From Paludibacteraceae bacterium (GTDB taxonomy: Bacteria; Bacteroidota; Bacteroidia; Bacteroidales; Paludibacteraceae): DNA of 12,512 nucleotides. Of this stretch, positions 1 to 6,379 are shown in pieces. The notes beneath the pieces were generated by a model that was given only the letters and a program-made list of their open reading frames with translations, was not told the DNA's origin and made no database searches. Numbering within the stretch: position 1 is the stretch's first letter; each line of letters opens with the position of its first letter. Where the stretch lies: assembly GCA_017965125.1 (NCBI GenBank), contig JAGCQO010000097.1:1-12512 (forward strand), read 5' to 3'. A program made the position numbers and the translations under genes.

Positions 1-113
1 GTTCCCACCCACGCCACTGTCAGTATGTTGCTCTCCACGCCATTGCCGCCGCACGACACTAATACTGCAGGCAGCGGATAAATCATGGTTCCCGGGCGCC
101 AACTTACCTTCAC
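1..113 (-). CDS. Flavin reductase family protein (5' part only)
   Basis: The gene runs off the left edge, so only the first 37 residues are present. Reading the minus strand from a GTG at 113-111 gives a peptide starting M/V-KVSWRPGTMIYPLPAVLVSCG and continuing through NILTVAWVGT. This is the typical N-terminus of FMN-binding split-barrel proteins of the flavin reductase/flavoredoxin type (seen by eye). Such proteins bind FMN and reduce flavin or pass electrons; the physiological partner is unknown here. The start is supported by a GGAGGAG ribosome-binding site ending 4 bases upstream. In addition, the only in-frame codons further upstream lead straight back to the pyrI stop, with no other start. 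The gap to pyrI is 12 bases, so it is almost certainly co-transcribed with pyrBI. Confidence 0.82.
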   Translation of the reverse strand, partial: MKVSWRPGTMIYPLPAVLVSCGGNGVESNILTVAWVG

Positions 114-125
114 GTGCTCCTCCGC

Positions 126-587
126 TTACTTTATGACAATCTCGTTCTGGCCGATCATGCTCTCGCAATAGTGGCATCTCACCACGATATTCTTCTTGTC
201 CACGACCTCGAAACGTGTTGGCACAGGCTGGTTGTTGGTTATGCACTTAGGATTCACGCACTTGATTATGTCGTGTATCTCCTCCGGCAGCCCGATTGTC
301 TGCTTTTCTACGACCTTGTAGTCCTTTATTATATTAAGCACAGCGTTAGGCGCGACAAGAGCGATTTTGTCTATCTCGTCCGCCTTGAAGTACTTGTCCG
401 AAATCTTGATTATGCCCTTGACACCGGACTTTTTGCTTGTCAGATTGTTGCCTATCGTTATCTGCTTCTCAGATTTGTCAAGACCAAGTATAGACACCAC
501 CTTGAAAAGCTTGTCTGAAGGAATGTGGTCTATCACAGTTCCGTTCTCCAATGCCACTACTACAAGTTCTTTCTTCTGTTCTGACAT
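126..587 (-). CDS. pyrI: Aspartate carbamoyltransferase regulatory chain PyrI
   Basis: Regulatory chain of aspartate transcarbamoylase. It binds nucleotide effectors and, through a zinc domain, holds catalytic trimers together in the cytoplasm. The protein is 153 residues, the usual family length. The allosteric domain shows GTVIDHIP at 16-23. Residues D20, H21, K61 and K95 line up with the E. coli nucleotide-binding residues D19, H20, K60 and K94, shifted by one. The zinc domain has four cysteines, C110, C115, C138 and C141, in the expected C-x4-C...C-x2-C spacing. It lies 20 bases downstream of pyrB on the same strand and 12 bases upstream of the flavin reductase gene, so a pyrB-pyrI-flavin reductase operon is likely. 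Nothing is broken or missing. The identification is essentially certain from motif content and from adjacency to pyrB. Confidence 0.97.
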   Translation of the reverse strand: MSEQKKELVVVALENGTVIDHIPSDKLFKVVSILGLDKSEKQITIGNNLTSKKSGVKGIIKISDKYFKADEIDKIALVAPNAVLNIIKDYKVVEKQTIGLPEEIHDIIKCVNPKCITNNQPVPTRFEVVDKKNIVVRCHYCESMIGQNEIVIK

Positions 588-607
588 ATTTCTAAAAATA
601 TTCTGTT

Positions 608-1513
608 TTAAATCAATCCGAGAGAATCACAAATGACCGCCTGGCGCACGAAAACTCCGTTTCTCGCCTGCTCGAAATAATAAGCCTTTGGATTCGAGTC
701 CACGTCAACGTCTATCTCGTTCACTCTTGGCAGCGGATGGAGCACACGCAAGTTGTCCTTTGTGCCGTCGAGCATCGAGTTCTTGAGCTTATATACATTC
801 TTAACTCTCTCATACTCAAGCAAGTCCTGGAATCTCTCGCGCTGAACTCTCGTCATGTAGAGAATATCGGCGTCCTCGATTCCCACAAGTTCCTTCTGCT
901 CCTTGTAAGGAATGCCGTTTTTATCGCAGAAAACCTTGTACTGCTCAGGCATCTTCAGCTCGTCTGGAGCGATGAACGTGAAGTTTGGCTTGAAGTGCGA
1001 CATCGCCATGAGCAATGAGTGCACCGTGCGGCCGTACTTCAGGTCGCCCACCATGTAGATGTTCAGATTCTCAAGTCTGCCCTGGGTTTTCTTTATCGAA
1101 TACAAGTCGAGAAGCGTCTGTGTAGGGTGCTGGTTTGAGCCGTCGCCTGCGTTTATGATAGGCACCGAGCCCACTTCAGAGGCGTATCTTGCTGCTCCGT
1201 CAAGCGGATGGCGCATCACGATCAAGTCAACGTAGTTGCTGACCATTCTGATGGTGTCATGAAGCGTCTCGCCTTTGCTGGTGCTTGTGTTGGCTGCATC
1301 AGAGAAGCCGATGACACGACCGCCAAGGCGATTTATAGCGGTTTCAAAACTTAATCTCGTACGAGTTGATGGCTCGAAAAACAATGTCGCTACGACCTTG
1401 CCTTTTAGCAAGTCTCGATTAGGATTGGCTTCGAAATCAGCTGCAGCGTCCAAAATATTCAGGTTTTTGTCTTTGGAATAATCAGTGATTGAAACCAGAC
1501 TTTTTGAGTTCAT
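608..1513 (-). CDS. pyrB: Aspartate carbamoyltransferase catalytic chain PyrB
   Basis: Catalytic subunit of aspartate transcarbamoylase: carbamoyl phosphate + L-aspartate gives N-carbamoyl-L-aspartate + phosphate, the committed step of de novo pyrimidine synthesis. At 301 residues it is close to the E. coli length (about 310). The carbamoyl-phosphate loop FFEPSTRTR is at 45-53 (S49, T50, R51, T52). The mobile loop [10 protein letters not shown] provides K80 from the neighbouring subunit. R101 sits in RHP, and H129 and Q132 in HPTQ. R162 sits in GRT. The aspartate-binding R222 and Q224 lie in TRVQRER, and [10 protein letters not shown] begins at 259. All expected catalytic residues are present. 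The ATG at 1513 is preceded by a 171-base gap to yigZ that holds a candidate promoter and leader. pyrI follows after 20 bases, so the holoenzyme subunits are made together. Confidence 0.98.
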   Translation of the reverse strand: MNSKSLVSITDYSKDKNLNILDAAADFEANPNRDLLKGKVVATLFFEPSTRTRLSFETAINRLGGRVIGFSDAANTSTSKGETLHDTIRMVSNYVDLIVMRHPLDGAARYASEVGSVPIINAGDGSNQHPTQTLLDLYSIKKTQGRLENLNIYMVGDLKYGRTVHSLLMAMSHFKPNFTFIAPDELKMPEQYKVFCDKNGIPYKEQKELVGIEDADILYMTRVQRERFQDLLEYERVKNVYKLKNSMLDGTKDNLRVLHPLPRVNEIDVDVDSNPKAYYFEQARNGVFVRQAVICDSLGLI

Positions 1514-1528
1514 ATTATGATGTTAGAT

Positions 1529-1573
1529 TTATTTCCTTGCTCTAATGACAGCGCATAAAAACGCCAAAACCAT
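1529..1573 (-). other. Possible short leader ORF upstream of pyrB
   Basis: A 14-codon reading frame with ATG at 1573-1571 and TAA at 1531-1529 lies between the candidate pyrB -7 element and the pyrB start, ending 15 bases before the pyrB ATG. It reads MVLAFLCAVIRARK and is preceded by a GGCGGG stretch that could weakly serve as a ribosome-binding site. Enteric pyrBI operons use a leader peptide for attenuation, but here no following terminator hairpin with a T-run is visible. This could therefore simply be chance. I record it as a possibility only. Confidence 0.2.
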
Positions 1574-1590
1574 CCCGCCATATATCAATG

Positions 1591-1626
1591 CAAAATTATA
1601 TTCTTTTCTCCATATATTTTTTCAAA
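1591..1626 (-). promoter_or_regulatory. Candidate pyrB promoter
   Basis: On the minus strand the bases at 1598-1591 read TAATTTTG, matching the Bacteroidetes -7 consensus TAnnTTTG. A TTTG that could act as the -33 element lies at 1626-1623. The 24-base spacer is longer than the usual 19-21, so the -33 assignment is doubtful. The predicted 5' leader before pyrB would be roughly 70 bases. Confidence 0.45.
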
Positions 1627-1639
1627 CTCTGCACTTTAT

Positions 1640-1670
1640 TTTTCATCACCTCGGGAAAGTCCGATGAAAA
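1640..1670. repeat. Inverted repeat between yigZ and pyrB
   Basis: TTTTCATC at 1640-1647 and GATGAAAA at 1663-1670 form a perfect 8-base inverted repeat around a 15-base loop, starting 14 bases past the yigZ stop. It may be a weak transcription terminator for yigZ that separates it from pyrB, but no clear T-run follows on the minus strand. Confidence 0.35.
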
Positions 1671-1684
1671 CGCCTCGAACACGC

Positions 1685-2272
1685 CTACTCTATGCCGAGT
1701 TTCGACTTCACTTGCTGTGTTTTCGACTTGGGCACGAGCACCGTTATGGAGCAGTTCAAATCGAACTTCTGTGAGACTATCTTCAGCGAATTGTCCTTCA
1801 CCACTTTCATCACAGCGTTCATCTTCTCGTACTCAAAATCGACCGTTATCTCATCCTCCACAATCCTCTCCACGACAGTAGCGTTCTGCAGCGCGTCCTC
1901 CACCGCCGAACGATAGGCCACGACCAGTCCGCCCGTGCCGAGAAGCACCCCGCCGAAGTATCGCACCACGACCGCCATCACGTCATGCAGCCCGTTGGAC
2001 ACAAGCTGCGTCAGCATTGGCTTCCCGGCCGTTCCGCTCGGCTCGCCGTCGTCGCTGGAGCGCGTCACCGAGTCTTCGTCGGTCTTGCCCACGACATAAG
2101 CGTAGCACACATGGCGCGCGTCATGGTACTTTTTCCTGTATTCATCCAAGATTTTCTTGGCCTCGTCAACCGACGACACAGGAAAGACAAAGGAATAAAA
2201 ACGACTCCCCTTGTCTTTATACACGCCTTCAGACAACTTCTCGAGCGTCAGATATTTATCTGTTTCTGCCAT
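1685..2272 (-). CDS. yigZ: IMPACT/YigZ family protein
   Basis: A member of the YigZ/IMPACT (UPF0029) family. Related proteins are linked to ribosomes and to translation control in eukaryotes, but the bacterial role is unsettled. The protein is 195 residues, the normal bacterial length. The N-terminal domain (about 10-125) carries SRFYSFVFPVS at 23-33, HDARHVCYAYVVG at 50-62, the signature SDDGEPSGTAGKP at 73-85, and VVVRYFGGVLLGTGGL at 101-116. The C-terminal part (about 135-195) fits the small DUF1949 domain with its VDFEYEKMNAV start. It is on the minus strand, 171 bases upstream of pyrB, and divergent from the transporter gene at 2438. The intervening inverted repeat suggests it is probably not in the pyr operon. 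The family call is very safe; the cellular function is not known from this sequence. Confidence 0.94.
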   Translation of the reverse strand: MAETDKYLTLEKLSEGVYKDKGSRFYSFVFPVSSVDEAKKILDEYRKKYHDARHVCYAYVVGKTDEDSVTRSSDDGEPSGTAGKPMLTQLVSNGLHDVMAVVVRYFGGVLLGTGGLVVAYRSAVEDALQNATVVERIVEDEITVDFEYEKMNAVMKVVKDNSLKIVSQKFDLNCSITVLVPKSKTQQVKSKLGIE

Positions 2273-2289
2273 AAATCAGTCTTTCCGCA

Positions 2290-2297
2290 CAAAGATA
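2290..2297 (-). promoter_or_regulatory. Candidate yigZ promoter (-7 element)
   Basis: On the minus strand these bases read TATCTTTG, an exact match to the Bacteroidetes -7 consensus TAnnTTTG, about 18 bases before the yigZ start. No convincing TTTG is seen at the -33 position. Transcription would start close to the ATG, leaving a very short leader. Confidence 0.5.
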
Positions 2298-2393
2298 ATG
2301 AAAGTTATCCAAGGGGACTGACGAGAGTCGCCTGCCGTGATTTTATTTTTATGCAAAAAGACTTAAAACCGTTACTCGCGTTCAAACTTTGAT

Positions 2394-2401
2394 TACCTTT
2401 G
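2394..2401 (+). promoter_or_regulatory. Candidate transporter promoter (-7 element)
   Basis: TACCTTTG matches the TAnnTTTG -7 consensus and lies 36 bases before the ATG at 2438. The expected -33 TTTG is not evident near 2370. Together with the element at 2290-2297 it makes this intergenic region a divergent promoter pair. Confidence 0.5.
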
Positions 2402-2437
2402 CGCAGTTTTAAACAAAGGTACTAAAGACCTATTTTT

Positions 2438-4126
2438 ATGAATTTCTTATCTGATTTATTCACCAATCCATCGGCAATTACGACACTTCTCTATTTGGCG
2501 ATGACCGCCTTCATCGGAGTGTTGTTAGGAAAAGTAAAATTTATCAACATCAAGCTGGGCATCGCAGGCGTACTTTTCACCGGCATCGCCCTGGGACACT
2601 TCATCTTCCCTGTTGACGGCTCGCAAGAAAAGATTCTGAACTTCATACGCGACTTTGGACTCATACTCTTTGTTTACAGCATCGGTATCGACACCGGACC
2701 ACGTTTCCTCTCCTCTTTCAAGAAAGACGGATTGAAGCTCAACCTCCTTGCCATCGGCATTGTGGTCAGCGGACTCATCACTACATTAATAATATTCTAC
2801 TTCTTCAATGTGAACGGTGACAAGGGCGACGTCTTCGCCGGCATCATGAGCGGCGCGGTAACCAACACGCCAGGTCTCGGAGCGGCTCAGCAAGTCATCA
2901 ACGAACAGATACAGCAGAACCCTAACATCGGACTCGACGTCAAGAACCTCGGCTCGGGCTACGCCATCGCCTATCCTTTCGGCGTCATCGGACTGATTTT
3001 CGTCATCCTGCTTATCAAGCTGATTTTCAGAATCAACATCAAGGAAGAAGAACAAAGCTACATCGAGAGCCTTGGCGACACTGGCTCGAAGCTCGAAAGT
3101 GTGGAGATAACCATCAAGAACCCAGCCATCTACGGCAAGACAATCAACTACATAAAGACTTTCGTTGATGCCGAGCTCGCCATCTCAAGAATATTCCGCA
3201 ACGGCGAATACATCCTCGCTAAGGAGGACGAAGTGATACAAGAGGGAGACGTAATATACGGCGTTTCGGAGCAGAACTGCCTCGAGAACCTGCAGATAAA
3301 GCTCGGTGACGTTGTCCTGAGAGAGCGCAGAAACATAACCGGAACGATGGACCTCATCAGCGTGCTTGTAACCAACAGAAAGATAGCAGGAAAGACCATC
3401 GAGCAGATCGGTATTTACAGAAGATACGAAGCCAACATCACAAGAATCTACCGCTCTGGTATGGAGATTCTGCCTACAAAAAAGAGCACACTTGAGCTCG
3501 GCGACACAGTGAAAATCATCGGCGACGTGAAAATCCTGAACGACGTGAAGAACGAGCTCGGCAACTCCAACAAGGAATTGGCGATACCTAACATCGTCCC
3601 TATGTTCATCGGAATATTCATCGGTATCATCGCGGGAAGCATACCTATCGCAATACCTGGAATGCCTGTTCCTGCAAAGCTCGGTATCGCCGGCGGACCG
3701 CTGCTCATAGCCCTGCTGCTCGGAAACAAGGGAAGAATAAACAAGCTGAACTTCTACATGACACCAGGAGCCAACTTCATGCTCAGAGAATTCGGCATCA
3801 TACTCTTCCTCGCGAGTGTCGGACTCATGGCCGGAAAGGGATTCGTCCAGACGCTTGTCAACGGAGGTTGGATGTGGATGATATACGGAGCGTTCATCAC
3901 CTTTGTGCCAGTGTTCATCTTCGCTGTCATAGCAAGACTGATGAAAATCAACTACCTCAAGATTTGCGGATTCGTGGCTGGCGCGTCAACCGACCCTCCT
4001 GTGCTTGAATTCGCCAACGGATTGGCAGAAGTGCCTGCGCAAGCATCAGCCTACGCCACTGTCTATCCTTTGACAATGTTCCTGAGAATCGTATTCGCTC
4101 AAATCCTGATATTCATTATTATATAG
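2438..4126 (+). CDS. AspT/YidE-type membrane transporter with two RCK_C domains
   Basis: Inner-membrane transporter of the aspartate:alanine exchanger (AAEx, AspT/YidE/YbjL) family. The substrate is unknown; AspT itself swaps aspartate for alanine. The 562 residues fall into a membrane half (about 10-200), a soluble middle (about 205-380) and a second membrane half (about 383-562). The two halves are an internal duplication. KLGIAGVLFTGIALG (39-53) matches KLGIAGGPLLIALLLG (414-429), FGLILFVYSIGIDTG (73-87) matches FGIILFLASVGLMAG (452-466), and GAVTNTPGLGAAQ (139-151) matches GASTDPPVLEFAN (515-527). The middle holds two RCK_C (TrkA_C)-like modules, about 217-300 and 301-378, each with a hydrophobic beta pattern and an L/EGD-V-I/K turn; such modules usually bind a regulatory ligand. 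The gene stands alone, divergent from yigZ, and is followed by a hairpin. No strong Shine-Dalgarno site is visible. Confidence 0.9.
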   Translation: MNFLSDLFTNPSAITTLLYLAMTAFIGVLLGKVKFINIKLGIAGVLFTGIALGHFIFPVDGSQEKILNFIRDFGLILFVYSIGIDTGPRFLSSFKKDGLKLNLLAIGIVVSGLITTLIIFYFFNVNGDKGDVFAGIMSGAVTNTPGLGAAQQVINEQIQQNPNIGLDVKNLGSGYAIAYPFGVIGLIFVILLIKLIFRINIKEEEQSYIESLGDTGSKLESVEITIKNPAIYGKTINYIKTFVDAELAISRIFRNGEYILAKEDEVIQEGDVIYGVSEQNCLENLQIKLGDVVLRERRNITGTMDLISVLVTNRKIAGKTIEQIGIYRRYEANITRIYRSGMEILPTKKSTLELGDTVKIIGDVKILNDVKNELGNSNKELAIPNIVPMFIGIFIGIIAGSIPIAIPGMPVPAKLGIAGGPLLIALLLGNKGRINKLNFYMTPGANFMLREFGIILFLASVGLMAGKGFVQTLVNGGWMWMIYGAFITFVPVFIFAVIARLMKINYLKICGFVAGASTDPPVLEFANGLAEVPAQASAYATVYPLTMFLRIVFAQILIFIII

Positions 4127-4140
4127 GAGTGAAAAGAACA

Positions 4141-4160
4141 TCACATTTGGCAAAATGTGA
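4141..4160. terminator. Perfect hairpin after the transporter gene
   Basis: TCACATTT-GGCA-AAATGTGA is a perfect 8-base stem with a 4-base loop, starting 14 bases after the transporter stop. It has no clean T-run after it (CTATATGTTAAATT follows), so it is a possible terminator or mRNA-stabilising hairpin. It could also be a protein-binding palindrome upstream of the carboxylase operon, about 80 bases before its -7 element. Confidence 0.5.
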
Positions 4161-4240
4161 CTATATGTTAAATTATTGCACACTTTGGACAAAAATCGGC
4201 AGTATGCCAACCGCCATATAATTCATAAGTCAAGTTTGGG

Positions 4241-4248
4241 TATATTTG
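4241..4248 (+). promoter_or_regulatory. Candidate carboxylase operon promoter (-7 element)
   Basis: TATATTTG matches the Bacteroidetes -7 consensus and is 46 bases before the biotin carboxylase ATG. No clear TTTG occurs at the matching -33 spacing. The 168-base gap after the transporter also argues that transcription starts here. Confidence 0.5.
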
Positions 4249-4294
4249 CGAAATTTTTGTTCAACAAAAACATAAAAGATAAAATAACGACATA

Positions 4295-5809
4295 ATGATA
4301 AAGAAGATACTTGTTGCGAACAGAGGTGAGATTGCTATGCGTGTCATGCGCTCATGCAAGGAGATGAATATCGACACCGTAGCCATTTATTCAGAAGCCG
4401 ACAGAACATCAAGACATGTGCTTTACGCAGACGAGGCTGTCTGCATCGGACCAGCACCTTCAAAAGAAAGCTATCTCGTGATAGAGAACGTGATAGCAGC
4501 CGCTAAAAAGACAGGAGCCGACGCCATCCACCCAGGATACGGATTCCTTTCAGAAAGCGCAGAGTTCGTCAGAAGATGTCAGGAAGAAGGCATCATCTTC
4601 ATAGGTCCATCGGCCGAGGCCATGGAGTCTATGGGCGACAAGATCACAGCAAGAAAAACAATGATCGCCGCTGGAGTGCCAGTCGTACCTGGAGTTCAGC
4701 GTGACCTTGAATCAACAGAGGAAGTAAAGAAAGTCATCGAAGAGATAGGCTACCCTGTCATCATCAAGGCTTCAGCCGGAGGTGGAGGCAAGGGAATGAG
4801 AGTGATAAGAAAAGAAGACGAGATCGAAGAGGCTTTCACAACAGCCAAATCGGAAGCTATTTCCTCATTCAACAACGGAACTCTGTACATCGAGAAGTAC
4901 ATCGAGAACCCTCATCACATTGAGTTCCAAATCCTTGGAGACAATTTCGGAAACGTAATACACCTTTGCGAAAGAGAGTGTTCTGTTCAACGTCGTCACC
5001 AGAAGATCGTTGAGGAGAGCCCTTCGCCAATGATGACCCCTGCACTGAGAGAAGAGATGGGACAGAAAGCCATACTCGCAGGAAAGGCAGTCAACTACTC
5101 CGGCGCAGGAACAATCGAGTTCCTCGTTGACGACGAAGGTCACTTCTACTTCCTCGAGATGAACACAAGACTTCAGGTGGAGCACCCTATCACAGAGGAG
5201 GTGCTGAGAGTCGATCTCGTGAAGGAGCAAATCAACGTGGCCAACAACCTGCCACTGCGACTCAAGCAGAGCGATGTGGTGCAAAAGGGACACGCCATAG
5301 AGTGCCGTATCTGCGCAGAAGACACGACAAACAACTTCATGCCTTCTCCAGGTGTCATCAAGCAGCTGACCGAGCCATTAGGAATCGGATGCCGTGTGGA
5401 CAACTACGTTTACGAAGGTTACGAAATACCTGTGTTCTACGACCCAATGATAGGCAAACTCATCGTATGGGCTACGACAAGAGCATACGCGATAAAGAGA
5501 ATGAGACGTGTTCTGTATGAATACAAGATAACCGGTATAAACACAAACATAAACTACCTGAGAAGAATCATGGACACTTCCGACTTCCTCAAAGGCAAGT
5601 ACAATACCGGATTCATAGAGAAGAACAACGACTTCTTGCTCTCGACAAAATACGAAAGCTCGCAAAGCGAGACGGAGGACATCGCCATCATCACTGCCTA
5701 TATGGACTACATCCTCAACCTCGAGGAGAACACTCCTAAGACAAATGACAACAGACCGATTTCAAGATGGAGAGAGTTCGGCAAGAGAAACGCGATGCTG
5801 AGAATATAG
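4295..5809 (+). CDS. accC: Biotin carboxylase subunit of acetyl-/propionyl-CoA carboxylase
   Basis: Carries out the ATP- and bicarbonate-dependent carboxylation of biotin on the carrier protein. N-terminal fold with KKILVANRGEIA at 3-14; ATP-grasp glycine loop ASAGGGGKGMR at 159-169. Active-site residues fall almost exactly on E. coli AccC numbering: K116, K158, K237, E275, E288, N290, R292, Q294, E296 and R338. EMNTRLQVEH is at 288-297 and AIECRICAED at 334-343. At 504 residues it is about 55 longer than E. coli AccC (449). The extra tail (about 455-504) has a predicted helix (IAIITAYMDYILN) and ends in SRWREFGKRNAML. That resembles the start of the BT linker domain of propionyl-CoA carboxylase alpha chains (inference). 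It is first of three genes; the carrier follows after 40 bases. Confidence 0.95.
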   Translation: MIKKILVANRGEIAMRVMRSCKEMNIDTVAIYSEADRTSRHVLYADEAVCIGPAPSKESYLVIENVIAAAKKTGADAIHPGYGFLSESAEFVRRCQEEGIIFIGPSAEAMESMGDKITARKTMIAAGVPVVPGVQRDLESTEEVKKVIEEIGYPVIIKASAGGGGKGMRVIRKEDEIEEAFTTAKSEAISSFNNGTLYIEKYIENPHHIEFQILGDNFGNVIHLCERECSVQRRHQKIVEESPSPMMTPALREEMGQKAILAGKAVNYSGAGTIEFLVDDEGHFYFLEMNTRLQVEHPITEEVLRVDLVKEQINVANNLPLRLKQSDVVQKGHAIECRICAEDTTNNFMPSPGVIKQLTEPLGIGCRVDNYVYEGYEIPVFYDPMIGKLIVWATTRAYAIKRMRRVLYEYKITGINTNINYLRRIMDTSDFLKGKYNTGFIEKNNDFLLSTKYESSQSETEDIAIITAYMDYILNLEENTPKTNDNRPISRWREFGKRNAMLRI

Positions 5810-5849
5810 AAAACACAGGACACAAAACCGAAACAAACAAAGAGGAATC

Positions 5850-6353
5850 ATGGAAATACATGTAGGAGACAGAGTTGCAAACGTAGAATTGGTAAGCAAA
5901 GAGGATAACGTCGTTGTCATAAAGATAGACGACAAGATTTACAATCTGGACGTTGTGATGCCAGAGAACGGTGTCTGCTCAATTCTCCACGATGGAAAAT
6001 CATACAACGCAGAGTTCAAGCGCTCTGACAACGGAAAGTCTTACGTGGTGAACACACAGTTCAACACATTCCCTGTCGAGATAGTCGATTCGCAAGCCAA
6101 GTACCTGAGAAACAAGAGAAAGGACGACGTGGACGAGAATCAGGACAGAATTTTCTCGCCAATGCCAGGAAAGGTAGTCAAGATACTTGTAGAAAACGGT
6201 CAGGAGATGCAGACCGGAGACCCTGTCGTTATCGTGGAAGCGATGAAGATGCAGAGCGAATACAAGGTGAAGAGAGACTGCAGGATAAAGGACATCCTCG
6301 TGAAAGAGGGCGACACAATCGACGGCAACCAGACGCTTGTCACTTTGGAATAA
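5850..6353 (+). CDS. Biotin carboxyl carrier subunit with BT-like N-terminal domain
   Basis: Carries the biotin that shuttles carboxyl groups between the carboxylase and carboxyltransferase sites. The C-terminal biotinyl domain (about 99-167) begins FSPMPGKVVKI and contains EAMKM at 130-134; K133 is the biotinylation lysine, 34 residues from the end as expected. Residues 1-90 form a run of short beta-strand-like segments such as VVVIKIDDKIYNLDVV and KSYVVNTQFNTFPVEIVD. This is unlike the Pro/Ala-rich linker of E. coli AccB and more like the BT domain of PCC/MCC alpha chains (judgement by eye). A charged linker (residues 88-99, KRKDDVDENQDR) joins the two parts. AGAGGA lies 4 bases before the ATG. 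It sits between the biotin carboxylase and carboxyltransferase genes, in one operon. Confidence 0.93.
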   Translation: MEIHVGDRVANVELVSKEDNVVVIKIDDKIYNLDVVMPENGVCSILHDGKSYNAEFKRSDNGKSYVVNTQFNTFPVEIVDSQAKYLRNKRKDDVDENQDRIFSPMPGKVVKILVENGQEMQTGDPVVIVEAMKMQSEYKVKRDCRIKDILVKEGDTIDGNQTLVTLE

Positions 6354-6379
6354 ACGAATAAAACACATTTAAACATAAT

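Noticed and set aside
4141..4160. CRP/FNR-type binding site
   Set aside because: CRP sites have TGTGA facing inwards to TCACA. Here the half-sites are in the opposite order (TCACA...TGTGA), so it does not match that operator.
4865..5293. 142-codon open frame opposite the biotin carboxylase gene
   Set aside because: It lies entirely within a highly conserved ATP-grasp coding region and shows no domain of its own.
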